This document shows, piece after piece, positions 48,669-58,924 of a DNA stretch of 64,000 bases. This DNA comes from Holothuria scabra (taxonomy: Eukaryota > Echinodermata > Holothuroidea > Aspidochirotida > Holothuriidae). The position numbers and the translations under genes were made by a program. The DNA is taken from contig CM074184.1 of NCBI GenBank assembly GCA_037179385.1, forward strand, positions 14,278,001 through 14,342,000, given 5' to 3'. How positions within the stretch are numbered: the stretch's first letter is position 1; each line of letters starts with the position of its first letter. The notes under the pieces are model-generated. The model made no database searches. It had not been told where the DNA came from and saw only the letters and a list, made by a program, of their open reading frames with translations.

Positions 48669-49736
48669 ATGCAAAGAATTTCATCAGCTTTTGTTTTTCT
48701 TTGGATTTTTTACTGGATAATCAACTTTTGCTCAGGAGTAGAATCGAAAGTCTACTGTCAATGGTCAGTAGAAGATAAAATTATAGATTGCAGCGGACTG
48801 AACTTAACCAGATTTAGTGAGGACAATTTTGTGGGAAACGAAACTTTTAACAACACAATTTACACAAGTGAACATCATTTGGATTTGTCTTCTAACAACA
48901 TCGACAACCTTGACGAATTAACATGGCATGAAAATATCGAGAGTCTTGACTTGTCCTGTAATCGAATTTCACACGTCGATCGTGGTGGCAAAGATCTTGG
49001 TGATCTTCGAAATCTGAACTTGAGTTACAACGGAATTAATACACTAGGACGAAGCTTTTTTAAACATATGGTCACATTAGAAGTCTTAGATTTAAGCAAT
49101 AACGAGATCAAATTTATTGGAGGAAATACCTTTGTAGATCTAGTAAAGTTAGCATATTTGAACCTAAGTTCAAATGAATTGTCATCATTTTATATGAGCT
49201 ACAGTCAGTCACAGCAAGGAACTCTGAGGACGTTGAGTCTACGTAATAACAGTAACCTTTCTAACATCAACTTTGGTGGACCATGGACCTTACAGAAGTT
49301 AGATGTGAGCTGCACCATGATTCATTCGTTGTCTTTAAATGTGAGTAACAAATGGCCAGGTGTGATCATCCTGGGAGGAAGATTTTCACCATGTATACAT
49401 AGCCCAGTTTACAATGTCGTGTGCGGTAATTGTTGTCCCAATCCCGAAGACTGCGGAAACGATCTTACAACAGATAGAGGCAGTTCGGAGGACCATACTT
49501 CAGGAGTTCAAATGACTTCCGCCCTCAATCAATCTCCCTTCCAAAGTAAAACAAGTCCAGAAGGTCGTGGTTTTGCAAAAGAAGAGAATGTTGTGTACAT
49601 CTGTTTGGCGGGACTAGCCATATTAATATTGTTTTTGTTGATGTTATTTATACAAAAATGGCATTCAACGCGAAAACAGTTTGAACGATACAGACGGGGA
49701 GATGAAGTGTATGGTATGAATAATATCTACATATAA
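48669..49736 (+). CDS. Single-exon leucine-rich-repeat type I membrane protein
   Basis: 355 residues in one uninterrupted exon. Signal peptide about 1-23 (hydrophobic SSAFVFLWIFYWIINFCSG), N-cap cysteines C30 and C41, then seven LRRs: about 69, 90, 113, 137, 161, 186 and 208, each with LxxLxLxxNxI-type cores such as LEVLDLSNNEI. A cysteine cluster follows (C242, C252, C255, C256, C262). After it come a Ser/Thr/Asn-rich stalk and a transmembrane helix at about 308-328. The short basic tail ends EVYGMNNIYI and has tyrosines but no TIR or kinase domain. A surface adhesion or recognition role is likely by architecture; ligand and pathway are unknown. N-glycosylation sequons are numerous. The stop is followed after 10 bp by a hAT insertion, so the 3' UTR must run into transposon sequence. 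Confidence 0.9.
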   Translation: MQRISSAFVFLWIFYWIINFCSGVESKVYCQWSVEDKIIDCSGLNLTRFSEDNFVGNETFNNTIYTSEHHLDLSSNNIDNLDELTWHENIESLDLSCNRISHVDRGGKDLGDLRNLNLSYNGINTLGRSFFKHMVTLEVLDLSNNEIKFIGGNTFVDLVKLAYLNLSSNELSSFYMSYSQSQQGTLRTLSLRNNSNLSNINFGGPWTLQKLDVSCTMIHSLSLNVSNKWPGVIILGGRFSPCIHSPVYNVVCGNCCPNPEDCGNDLTTDRGSSEDHTSGVQMTSALNQSPFQSKTSPEGRGFAKEENVVYICLAGLAILILFLLMLFIQKWHSTRKQFERYRRGDEVYGMNNIYI

Positions 49737-49746
49737 CTTGACCACT

Positions 49747-51340
49747 CAGTGGCGGAGCTAGGGATTTCGGTCAGAGCGGGCGAAAATGGTCTGCAGGGGT
49801 GCTTTGAAGGAGTAAATACCCTGAGCCTCAGGACGATCGAAGTCACGGCTTTTCATGCTTTTCATTTGATTTTCCGCACCTGGTAGAAGACTACTTTGAC
49901 ATTTCTCCTCAACAAGTTTTTCTATTAAAACATGTTTAAATTGTCTATCTATTGGCCTCCACGGAGGAAAATTCGGGGCTAAATTCTTTTAGGGGGAAAA
50001 CTCCGCACCAACATGAGTTGACGCGAAGCGCAAGAAAATTTGGCCCAAAATGCCTCTAAGATCGCTGGAAATGACATTTTTAAAGCCTATTTACCGTATA
50101 TAAATAGGGAAAACACTGAGTGAACTGTTAAGAATTATTGATGTTAATTTTTCTGCGTCTTTTTCTTTATGTCTTCTTTGTATTTCAGTTTTTTTTTTCA
50201 TTTTCCAGGGAAGGGCAAATTCCCCTCTTGCCCCTAACTGCGGACGCGCATGTTTCTATCCCTCTCTTTCATATTCTAGCATGAAGGCGGTCATTATATT
50301 CTGTGTGTTACTGTCAGGTCTCGATTTAAGATTTTAAAGTAATAACAGCAAGGCTACTTTGTGAAGATAAAAATTAAACCTGCTAGAGCTGAATAGCAAG
50401 CAATCTTCCAGAGGAAAAAAAGTTTTGGAAATTAAACACCGTAGGTGCATATTTTTGGCATCTGGAAATCAAGATAAGTAAACGAAGAAACGTGAATTGA
50501 CGTATTTTGCATCATGTGACCTCTCTTAAATAGCCATTAATTAAGTACATTTAAAGAAATAGACAAGACAAGAGGTGTGCTTGGCTCTCTAGATACCGAC
50601 TTCATAATACATAAAAGTAGCCTAAACGTTAGCTTATTTGATGCAATTTTCTAGCTTTTGAGACCACGGAAGTACAGAAAAAAGCATTTTCATTGGATTA
50701 TCGTGCAGAGTCAGAAATAGCCATTTAGCATGAGAATGGTCACTTGAAGAAAAGCAAAATGGAAACTGCTCATTAAAGCTCTTAAACCATTGCCACTATG
50801 ATGGCAGTTTTATTTTATTTTAACGTGAATTTTCTCATCAAATGATTTTGAAAATAGTTGTGGAAACCATTTTGGTATCTTTACAAACTAATTATTATCC
50901 CCGACAACAAGAGGGCTATTTGCGCTACAACTTTTGTTGCGCCCTTTGCAGCATCTTTAGTTGTCCGGGAGGGTTAATGCAATGTCAGTTTGTGTATTTT
51001 GTAAGGTTATAGTCACCCTTGGTGTAGAAGCAATGAAATTAGCGCAGCGACGGCATTCATAATATAGTGTGTGCATGAAGATACGTTTCGGCAAAACATA
51101 TCCCAATATTACAGAATACTGTATGACCCTTTTCATCAGAATAAAGTGCATCTAGAACAGTTACTGGTGGCTGTTTGGGTATTTTGTTATCTGGGCCTTA
51201 AAACAACGCTATTAAATTATGTTTTTTGCCAAAAATGGTGCAAGAGTAAAGTATGTTAAAAACCTGAAAAGGGCGCCGACAGACGATTTTGGTCCGTCAG
51301 GGCGACCGCCCCCTCTGACCATATGGCAGCTCCGCCACTG
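49747..51340. mobile_element. 1,594-bp hAT-like element with perfect 8-bp target duplication
   Basis: Left end CAGTGGCGGAGCT and right end AGCTCCGCCACTG are perfect 13-bp inverted ends. The flanks TGACCACT (49,739-49,746 and 51,341-51,348) are identical. No transposase frame, so non-autonomous. It begins 10 bp after the LRR stop codon, and the left target duplication starts 2 bp after the stop. Confidence 0.93.
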
Positions 51341-51582
51341 TGACCACTGGACTATTCGCATAGATTGTGATGTTTGTGATTTAGGTATAATTAACCTGTC
51401 AGATGTATGCGTTCCTTTTGGCATATAAAATGAGCTGACATCACAACATGGCCATACATATGGAATCATATTCCAAAAATCGGTCCGTACAGGAGAAATA
51501 TATAAATTTTGCTGCATATACAGCATGCCTTGCGGTTTTTCCCGTACGAATTTGCTGTGAGAGCAAACGATGGGTTGGAGCA

Positions 51583-51714
51583 CACTGTTTAACAAGGCGT
51601 TTCTCGATTGGCTGTTGCCATTGTATTGTATCGGTTGTATTCTTTGTTCGGGTTAGGGATTAGGTAAGGATTAGGGCTATCGTTAGCAAGTAAGGAATTT
51701 TTTGTTAAACAGTG
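51583..51714. mobile_element. MITE of the CACTGTTTAACAA family, second copy
   Basis: 132 bp, ends CACTGTTTAACAA and TTGTTAAACAGTG, with interior TCGATTGGCTGTTGCCATTG and GATTAGGGCTATCGTTAGCA matching 17,977-18,114. The outer extension seen in the first copy is absent here. Non-coding. Confidence 0.85.
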
Positions 51715-53853
51715 AAACCGGGTTTCTTACTTGACGTTTCGCGAGCAACTGTGAAAAATTGCTTTTCTGGAGCAAAAAATGACGGTTTAAAAGTTGATTC
51801 CCTGCTTCTCTGACATACTTTTGTGAAAAACTCATATGGTATACTTTTTTGTACCGTTCGAAGTAAATTCTGTGATCAGTTGTTACAAAGTTATGGCAAG
51901 TTAAGCGCTGAAAATAGGGAAAATTGAGCTCGTTTCAGGGCCGATTTGTTGTGCAAAACGGAAACGGCATAAAGGTTTCAATATGTTATATATAACGATA
52001 GAACGACCCGTCCGGGCGCTGTACAAAAATGGCTGTACGTAAAAAGCAAAAATATATGAAATTAAATTTCAGCTGTACCACTTTTCATTTATATAAATAT
52101 AGTTTATTTGGGTTTATTTATGGTTCCCAAATGCGAAATGGCACAATCTTTGTGCCTCAAACTTACATGGGTGTGTAGTGATCGTTTTCTTGCCGTCAGT
52201 TTCGCTACAATAGCTCCCATCATGGAGGGGGTCAACCTCCTGAATCCGTCTTTCTTTGCTACGCTTCTGATCTAGTACATGCGTTTTCTTTGGGGAAGGG
52301 GACAGTTTAGAAATCTGAAGACTCGTCCTGAGATTGAAAGGGTTCGGAGAAAAGAATGGCAAAACAGTAATCACTGTTAATCGCTTGAAGCGCAAATATT
52401 GCCTCATTTTGGATGTGGGGATACAAAAAGAAATCCATTGTAGAAGGAGATATCTCTCTTCATGTCCCAGCCAAAACCTTTTCCATGACACAACCCTCGC
52501 TAAGGACCTGTACAAAAAGCTTTCATTGATCCAGGATATTGTAGTCTTATGATGCGAAAATGTGTTCTTCATGACAAGCTGCAGTCTTGCTCTGATATTT
52601 GAAAATGTATCATTCTTTTGTAAATGCTTTTGACCAGAGCGGGGCTCTGGGAAGGTGATACAGGTGACTCACATTTAAGTCATAGATTCATATAATCCTT
52701 TTTTTGCATTTTGAGAATAATTTTGCAATCCAATGACCACCAGGATTGCAATCACGCCGGACAACGTCACTACCCTCGTTACACACATACATACACTCAT
52801 TTTTCATAATACTGATTGATCCTGCCACACCTGTGCTCGCTATTTATGACTAGCAACAGATAGACCACGCACTCGGTGCGGCCCGCCCCACCCCAGAGCA
52901 ACTGAGACTCGCAAGTTCTTCAGAAAGTCATTCTTTTAGTCACTATCAATAGTCCTCTCGCACTAGCTTCGGTCCTTAAAAGAAGGGTTAAGGGTTATAT
53001 CAAGTTTTGATGGGTACTCATTCTAAGCATTGCAGTAAAATTTGCATTGTGCATTGAAATCTGATGTGTTGTTTTCAAGATATGAGCAAATAAATTTGTC
53101 ACATTTAAAAAGTAAGTAAACTTGAAGCAAGTACATGTGACATCATATCCTCACATTAATGGACAGCCTTTTTTTTTAAACTTTGCAGCCTGCTTTCTGC
53201 TCAAAAACTCCATATTGTGATTGCACAAGTGGCATCAGAATGAGTACATCTGTATATGAGAGCAGTGGTTGGCCTTTCTCTCCCACTATAGCCAATAACT
53301 TTAATATATTGAAGACATTGTAGTACCCAGACGTGTTTCATGTGTCACGAGTGGCGTGCGCAGGAATTATGAGGTGTGGATAAAAGGTGAAACCCATACT
53401 CAATAACATGGGAAACGGTCTAGGAGGGCACCGGAACATTTTCTCCATCAAACTGGCCGTTAACACGCAATGGTACCTCATCATGACCAGTTTGAAAGTA
53501 TATAGATTGTTTATTGCGTTTGTCAGGAACAGCTATTTGTTTGCTGATTACCAATTAAGGGAAAGCATCTAAAAGTAAAGGGTTAGCAAGATATGGCTGC
53601 TTGCTGGTCGGGTTTAAGAAAGGGTTCTCCCTCCCTTTTGAAAATTTATAGCCCCGTAAATATGGCAAAGATGCAAATGTTGCTATTTTTGAAACAGTTT
53701 GAAGGAAAGGGTGCGATTTTGTCTTCTGTTAGAGTTAGTTTTTGCTTGACAGGTCTATTGTGACGTCGCTAAGATGACGTGATCACCATGGCAATGAAAA
53801 TTTTCCATCCTGTATAAATGAATGATTGGTATGAGAGGACCGTGAAGAACTAT
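51715..53853. other. Mostly non-coding stretch with one candidate exon
   Basis: Apart from the possible minus-strand exon at 52,167-52,327 nothing gene-like or repetitive stands out. (AC)n-like CATACATACACTCAT occurs near 52,790. Confidence 0.45.
52167..52327 (-). CDS. Candidate orphan internal exon (unknown gene)
   Basis: On the minus strand a long pyrimidine tract ending TTTCAATCTCAG precedes 161 bases with one open frame. These end at a strong donor GTAAGTTTG. The exon would start and end one base into a codon and encode 53 residues: Lys/Arg/Ser-rich at first (SPSPKKTHVLDQKRSKERR), then acidic and polar (EVDPLHDGSYCSETDGKK). That composition would suit a cytoplasmic or linker segment. I do not recognise it and found no partner exon, so it could be a chance frame inside the 152-codon ORF spanning 52,114-52,572. 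Confidence 0.3.
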
Positions 53854-54068
53854 TAGGTGCGTTCGATTCAGCGGCTTGAGCTGGCTCAGCCAGCGATCGA
53901 TCTTTCGCAAAAGTGATTTTAACGTCATCAAATTGTCACAACTTGAGCCGGCCAAAACAACCAGCCCTCCGAGGTGGTCAAGTTGAGCCGGTGACGTATT
54001 TTACGTCACATTTTGACCAGTTAAAAAACTAGTTGAGCCGGCTCCAGCCGCTAAATCGAACGCACCTA
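53854..54068. mobile_element. 215-bp MITE with TAGGTGCGTTCGATT ends
   Basis: Left end TAGGTGCGTTCGATTCAGCG followed by GCTTGAGCTGGCTCA. The right end is the inverted equivalent, TTGAGCCGGCTCCAGCCGCT followed by AAATCGAACGCACCTA. The interior repeats GAGCCGG and TGACGT words. Non-coding; superfamily not resolved. Confidence 0.88.
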
Positions 54069-55150
54069 TAAACTACTTCGTGACGTCACATTGACAAATG
54101 ATAAAAGCTGTCCTCGGATGTGACGTCACGGAATAATTGATATTAGTTAGAATTTCGTATTCCTGCAATAGAATTCATATATCCACACGGGTTGGCAAAT
54201 TTTTGGTTCTTTTCGACTAAAGATGGAGGAGATATTAATTAAAACTCACCAAAATCGGAGCGAAATCCGATCGGATATCGCTGTACTGTAACCTGGCCTT
54301 TACGTCTAAAAGCTGCTAGTTGTCCGAGAGTAAAGCCAAGCGTATGTAACACTAGCAACCTACAAAAACGCAGCCATGTTTAATTATGTGTGGCGCCTAA
54401 TAAGGGGCGCACTCCTGTTGCTCGTCATGCAGGCTCGGTCCAACCTTTCCCTCCCAATTCTTATTCCAGAAGATGGAGGGGCTATATTCCCGGTCCCCGT
54501 TGTGTACTTTGTCTTCTTTTTTACTATTTTTTGGTTATTAAAATAAAACTAACCCTGCCGGCCCACATTAATGTATGTGTTAAGCACAATGGAAAAGATG
54601 ACAACCTGCGACCTGGTTAGAAGTAAAGCCAGCTCCCAAACGGGAATAAGATTCTCATGAAGTTCGTTATCAAGCTAATATTAGTGATTAGGGAAAACGG
54701 TGAGTTTAGTGTTACAGAACCGCCCAGAGGCGAAGTCAGAAATGTTGAAAGTGAAGAACTTTTCATCATGCGTTGCATCACTACGTAGTTTGAGTGTGGC
54801 TATCCCCTAATAATGTAATGGCTGTTGACATAAGAAGTTGATAGACAGAAGCTTAAGCTGATCCAGGATTTCACTAACATAGATCAGATGGGATCGTTTT
54901 AAAGGTGGTTTTTATTGCAGGATGAAAGACGTTTGAGAAACAAAGCAAGGCTTCCACTTCTGATCAGACATGTTCACCCTTAGTTTCTATGTTCCTACGT
55001 GCGCTGTTAGGCACGGTTAAGCTTCATGAATCCTTAATTTATTAGAAGCGCGCCATCAATTTTACTTTATGTTCTTTTTTTTGGTATTATACAGTTAAGA
55101 GTAAATTTTAGTCTTTGTGCTAATGCAAGGTGATATGCAGTGGCGTATGC
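54069..55150. other. Non-coding stretch
   Basis: No gene seen. GCAGTGGCGTATGCAGG at about 55,138-55,154 is a single CAGTGGCGTA element end. It is directly abutted by the array element that follows, as if that element had inserted into it. Confidence 0.5.
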
Positions 55151-55158
55151 AGGTTTTT

Positions 55159-55870
55159 GATTCCTTGCCGAAGGCAGGCAAGGAATCTATGCGATGGTGA
55201 TGTCGTGTGTATGTGTGTATGTGAGTGTGACGCCCGCTTGTAAAAACGATATCTCAAGAAGAGTAACTCTGAGAGACCTCAAACTTGGCATGTAGATTTT
55301 CCACATTGAGTAGTAGGTCCCTGTTGTTTTTGGTAGAGGTCAAAGGTCATTTGGGGTCACCAGAGGTCAAATGGTAAATATCTTGGAAATTGCTTGTAAA
55401 CACGATGTCTCCAGAAGGAAAAACGTGAGTGACCTCATACTAATCATGCGGATTGCCCATACTGAGTAAATGATCCATATTGTTTTTGGTTGAGGTCAAA
55501 GGTCATTTGGGGTCACCAGAGGTAAAAAGGTCAAAACCTTGTAAACACTGTATCTCATGAAGGGTAACTGTGAGGGATTTGATACATAATATGTGGATTG
55601 TCCATATTAAGTATATGATCCCTATTGTTCTTGGTGGAGGTCAAAGGTCATTCGGGGTCACCAGAGGTCAAAACATCAAAACTTTGTAAACACTATATCT
55701 CATGAAGGGTAACTGTGAGGGATCTCATACTTAGCATGTGGATTGCCCATATTGAGCAAATGATCCATCTTGTTTTTATTGGAGGTCAAAGGTCATTTAG
55801 GGTCATCAGAGGTTACACCTTGCAAATACTACATCTCAAAAGGGTAACTGTTAGAGTTAATATTTATTTT
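55159..55870 (+). mobile_element. Array-bearing element, copy 6 (145-156-bp units, right end lost)
   Basis: The left hairpin GATTCCTTGCC/GGCAAGGAATC (55,159-55,187) and TATGCGATGGTGATGTCGTG are identical in layout to 43,690. Four units follow, with CAAAGGTCA at 55,341, 55,497, 55,642 and 55,787. The 3' hairpin is not found, so the copy is truncated or decayed. Confidence 0.8.
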
Positions 55871-57282
55871 TTTGAATGGCATGGGTAATATAAGAGGCAT
55901 AGGTTAGCTTTTGGAATCCATTCATGCGCATTTTATGTAGATGATCAAGTTGGGTAATTTCAAAATATGTACTGAAGCAAACTCACTGTATTAAGAATGT
56001 CTAAAGTGCATAAAAGTGCACATTATTTGGTACAGTATTTATGTTGATTTTGGTTTGAAGTTTTGCCCTATTACATTTAGTGCCAGTATTAATACACATA
56101 AGAGTAAGTGGGTAGAACAAAATCTGAAAAAGTTAAAAAGGAAAAAACTGTTCACCAGGTTGACATGTTAATTACTTCATCTTTGTCACAGGTATGCTGA
56201 TTTTGCCACAAGTATCTAGGCCTATAGATTTGCATGAAATATATTTCCTAATGTTAAGTGGAAGTTTCTAGCAGTGTCTGGAACATGTGAGTTAAACAGA
56301 GGCTGTATGGAGGTCATTTGGGGACATAGTCTGAACATATTGGAGAAAGCTTCCATGCCCACAAAGCAGAGGAATTTTTCAGTGGGGAACTTCACAAGGG
56401 TAAACTTTGAACAGATCAAGTGCTCTGTATGATGCACAAAATTTCTTTTAGAACATACAAGCATTGTTTCTTCCATAATACTAAAGAAAATATGAAGATA
56501 ACATTAAATTTAGTATCAAAGATTATTGAAAGTTACACACAAACCTTGTGCCACTGTCCTCATAAGGACATGGAAGTGAGAACTAGATTATTAATTACAC
56601 CACGGGTAATTAGCTTTATAAAAAGAACTACATAACTGATCATTTGGATCAAATACCCTTGAGCATGCTTGAACTGAGATTGTCCAATTGAATGAATCAA
56701 ATTGTAACTGAACCACCAGAGTCTGTGAAAATTGCTGGTCACTGCTATCCAATACCTAATTTATCACAGTTTACTGCCACAGTGTCCTGAAGGATTTTCT
56801 CATTAAATCATACAGCTCAATGAACTTAACCATTTCCTACCTGTCTAAAAATAGTGTCTGACACTTATTTAGCCCTCTCAGTAAGGATTATTTTTCAGAA
56901 AGTACTGTAGTTCAGGTAATCAAAGCAAGCATAATAGTATTATCTGCCGTGTATCAAACATAAGACACTTGACTTGTAGGTCTACTCTGTTATGTGGTGT
57001 TCCTACAAGAAGGCAATTTAAGGCCAATTACAAATCTTGCTAATTTCTGGATTAATAGGGTTCCCATTTTTTGTTAATTTTCAAGGACATCATAGTCATT
57101 GCGAAGGGCATTACACCAAAAAACAAATACAAAAGGGCTACCACTAATAGCCAAGGTTACACATTTCTGTTGAGATGTCTCTACTGTATGTTCCAATGTA
57201 TGGATGACTGTTAGGATTAGGGCTTGTTCTAACACTAACCTCAGTGCAGTCAACTTTTTGGATAATAGAGCCATCATTATAT
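55871..57282. other. Non-coding stretch left of the Polinton
   Basis: AT-rich and CpG-poor, no exon recognised; short ORFs on both strands have no coding signature. Confidence 0.55.
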
Positions 57283-57314
57283 GAGAGAGCTAGTAGTAAG
57301 TGGGGCCACTTTAG

Positions 57315-57600
57315 CATTCGACCAATCAGAATCGAGTATTTGGATGACGTCATCAAATCATGAATATTCATGAGATAAGTAAGGTGAGAATAGCATTGGA
57401 CCAATGAGAATGGAGAATGGAGGATGACGTCATGAAATTGTGAATATGGATGAGAGAGGAAAGAGAGGAGTGTCTTGAACCAATGAGAATCGGGAATGGG
57501 GATGACGTCATGAAATGATGAATAGTCACGAGAGAAGAAAGAGAGGAGTGTCTTAGAATGACGTCATGATGAATATGTATGAGAGAAGGGGGTCATGAAT
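57315..57600. promoter_or_regulatory. Terminal repeat block with paired CCAAT boxes and CRE palindromes
   Basis: Three to four diverged units. TGACGTCA occurs at 57,345, 57,425, 57,503 and 57,559. CCAAT occurs at 57,322, 57,401 and 57,480, each 23-24 bp before its TGACGTCA. Units also share ATGAGAGA and GAAAGAGAGGAGTGTCTT. CCAAT plus CRE at fixed spacing is a common promoter grammar (NF-Y with CREB/ATF). Here it sits at the outer end of the Polinton. Confidence 0.6.
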
Positions 57601-57639
57601 GTTCGACCGGCCACCACCACTGCCCCCCCCCTTTTTTTC

Positions 57640-58456
57640 CAAACATGTTGAGGTCGTGTGAACAAAGGAATGAGACATACGGACTCGGCTAGAGGTCTAT
57701 CTCAGCGTCGTGTGAGACATTAAACGTACCGCTCCGTATTGAATATATACGTTTTCGAATCATTTATTGAACACATACACATAAATACATACATACATAA
57801 ATACATTCAAAAAATATGAGTAATAATAATAATGACATTTCAGTGCAACACTACTTTAGTTATCGTTTTACCATAACGGTGAGGAGACGGTCTATGGCCG
57901 TTCCGACGAAAATCATTTCGGATACTAGCACATTCGGAGCCCCAACCAACGCTCCGAAACTGTGGAAAGCAACCGACGGTGACTCTTTCCTCCATGGTAT
58001 CATTATTATTATTAATTACATATAATTTTTTTCGATATAATGGTAAACATTTTTTGTAAGATGCAAACATCGTAAACACATTTTTTTACGTTTTCCATTT
58101 ATAATTTTTTTTAAATATTATTTTTTTTTGTAATAAACGTTTTTAAAAATAATGTTACACGTTTTACAAACAATGGCAATACGTGCAAATGCATATTTCT
58201 TAAACATTACAATAGCAACAAGTATTTTTAACGAATTAATTTTTCTTTTTACATGTTATAATGACTTTTTCAAAACGTACAATACTTTTTATAACAACAA
58301 CACTAACAAAGAAAAAACAATTTTTCTAAAACTTTCCTTATACAATCGTAATTTTTTTTTTTCTAATATTATAAATAATTTTAAATATTTTGCAACGACA
58401 ATTCTTCGATAAATATAACAACATTTTAAAACATTCGAATATATTTCTTAAACACA
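57640..58456. other. Polinton non-coding segment between terminus and protease
   Basis: 58,020-58,450 is extremely A/T-rich. A CpG-rich island at 57,850-57,990 is open on both strands (about 50-70 codons each) but resembles nothing I know. It could be a small gene or a remnant. Confidence 0.5.
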
Positions 58457-58924
58457 TCATACACGCATTTCGTTACTATTTAACAAAGGACGGATCAAAC
58501 GTTTTACATACTTATCGTTTCGTCGCGGATTTTCGGTAAACATTTGGACGATTTGATGCATCGATTTACCCCCGCAACGTCGTTTTAAAAAATAAATACA
58601 ATAATGTCCACAAACATCGGAATAAAGCGATTGAATTTGCTTTGTATTATGTACGACGTTTCTATTCCTCACTGCAGCCGCTATACCCGGCACGGTCGTC
58701 GGCGGTCTTCCGTACGAATCAAAATATTCTACACTACCGTTTCCTTGCGGTACGTACACGCAAACCCAGTGCCTTCCTGGAAAAGCAACCGGATCCGTAT
58801 TGATCACGTAACATTTACCTCGCTGTAAGGTACAAGGACACGTATCGGAAGCAAATACGCCTTTAAAAGAGGATTTCGTATCGATGTCATTTTCGAGCAC
58901 TTTTGTCAAAGACCGGTTATTCAT
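58457..58924 (-). CDS. PRO: Polinton adenain-type cysteine protease (PRO)
   Basis: 155 residues, resembling the maturation proteases of adenoviruses and Polintons, which cleave capsid and core precursors during virion assembly. Visible catalytic set: H52 in GRHWVCVYV, D69 in EYFDSYGRPP, Q98 as oxyanion residue and nucleophile C105 in SDVCGHYCIYFL. The order (His, Asp/Glu, Gln, Cys) and the Q-to-C spacing of seven agree with adenain. The start ATG overlaps the major-capsid stop as ATGA. All catalytic residues are present and the frame is intact. It is the last gene before the left terminus. Regulation is unknown; no TATA box is evident. Confidence 0.88.
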   Translation of the reverse strand: MNNRSLTKVLENDIDTKSSFKGVFASDTCPCTLQRGKCYVINTDPVAFPGRHWVCVYVPQGNGSVEYFDSYGRPPTTVPGIAAAVRNRNVVHNTKQIQSLYSDVCGHYCIYFLKRRCGGKSMHQIVQMFTENPRRNDKYVKRLIRPLLNSNEMRV

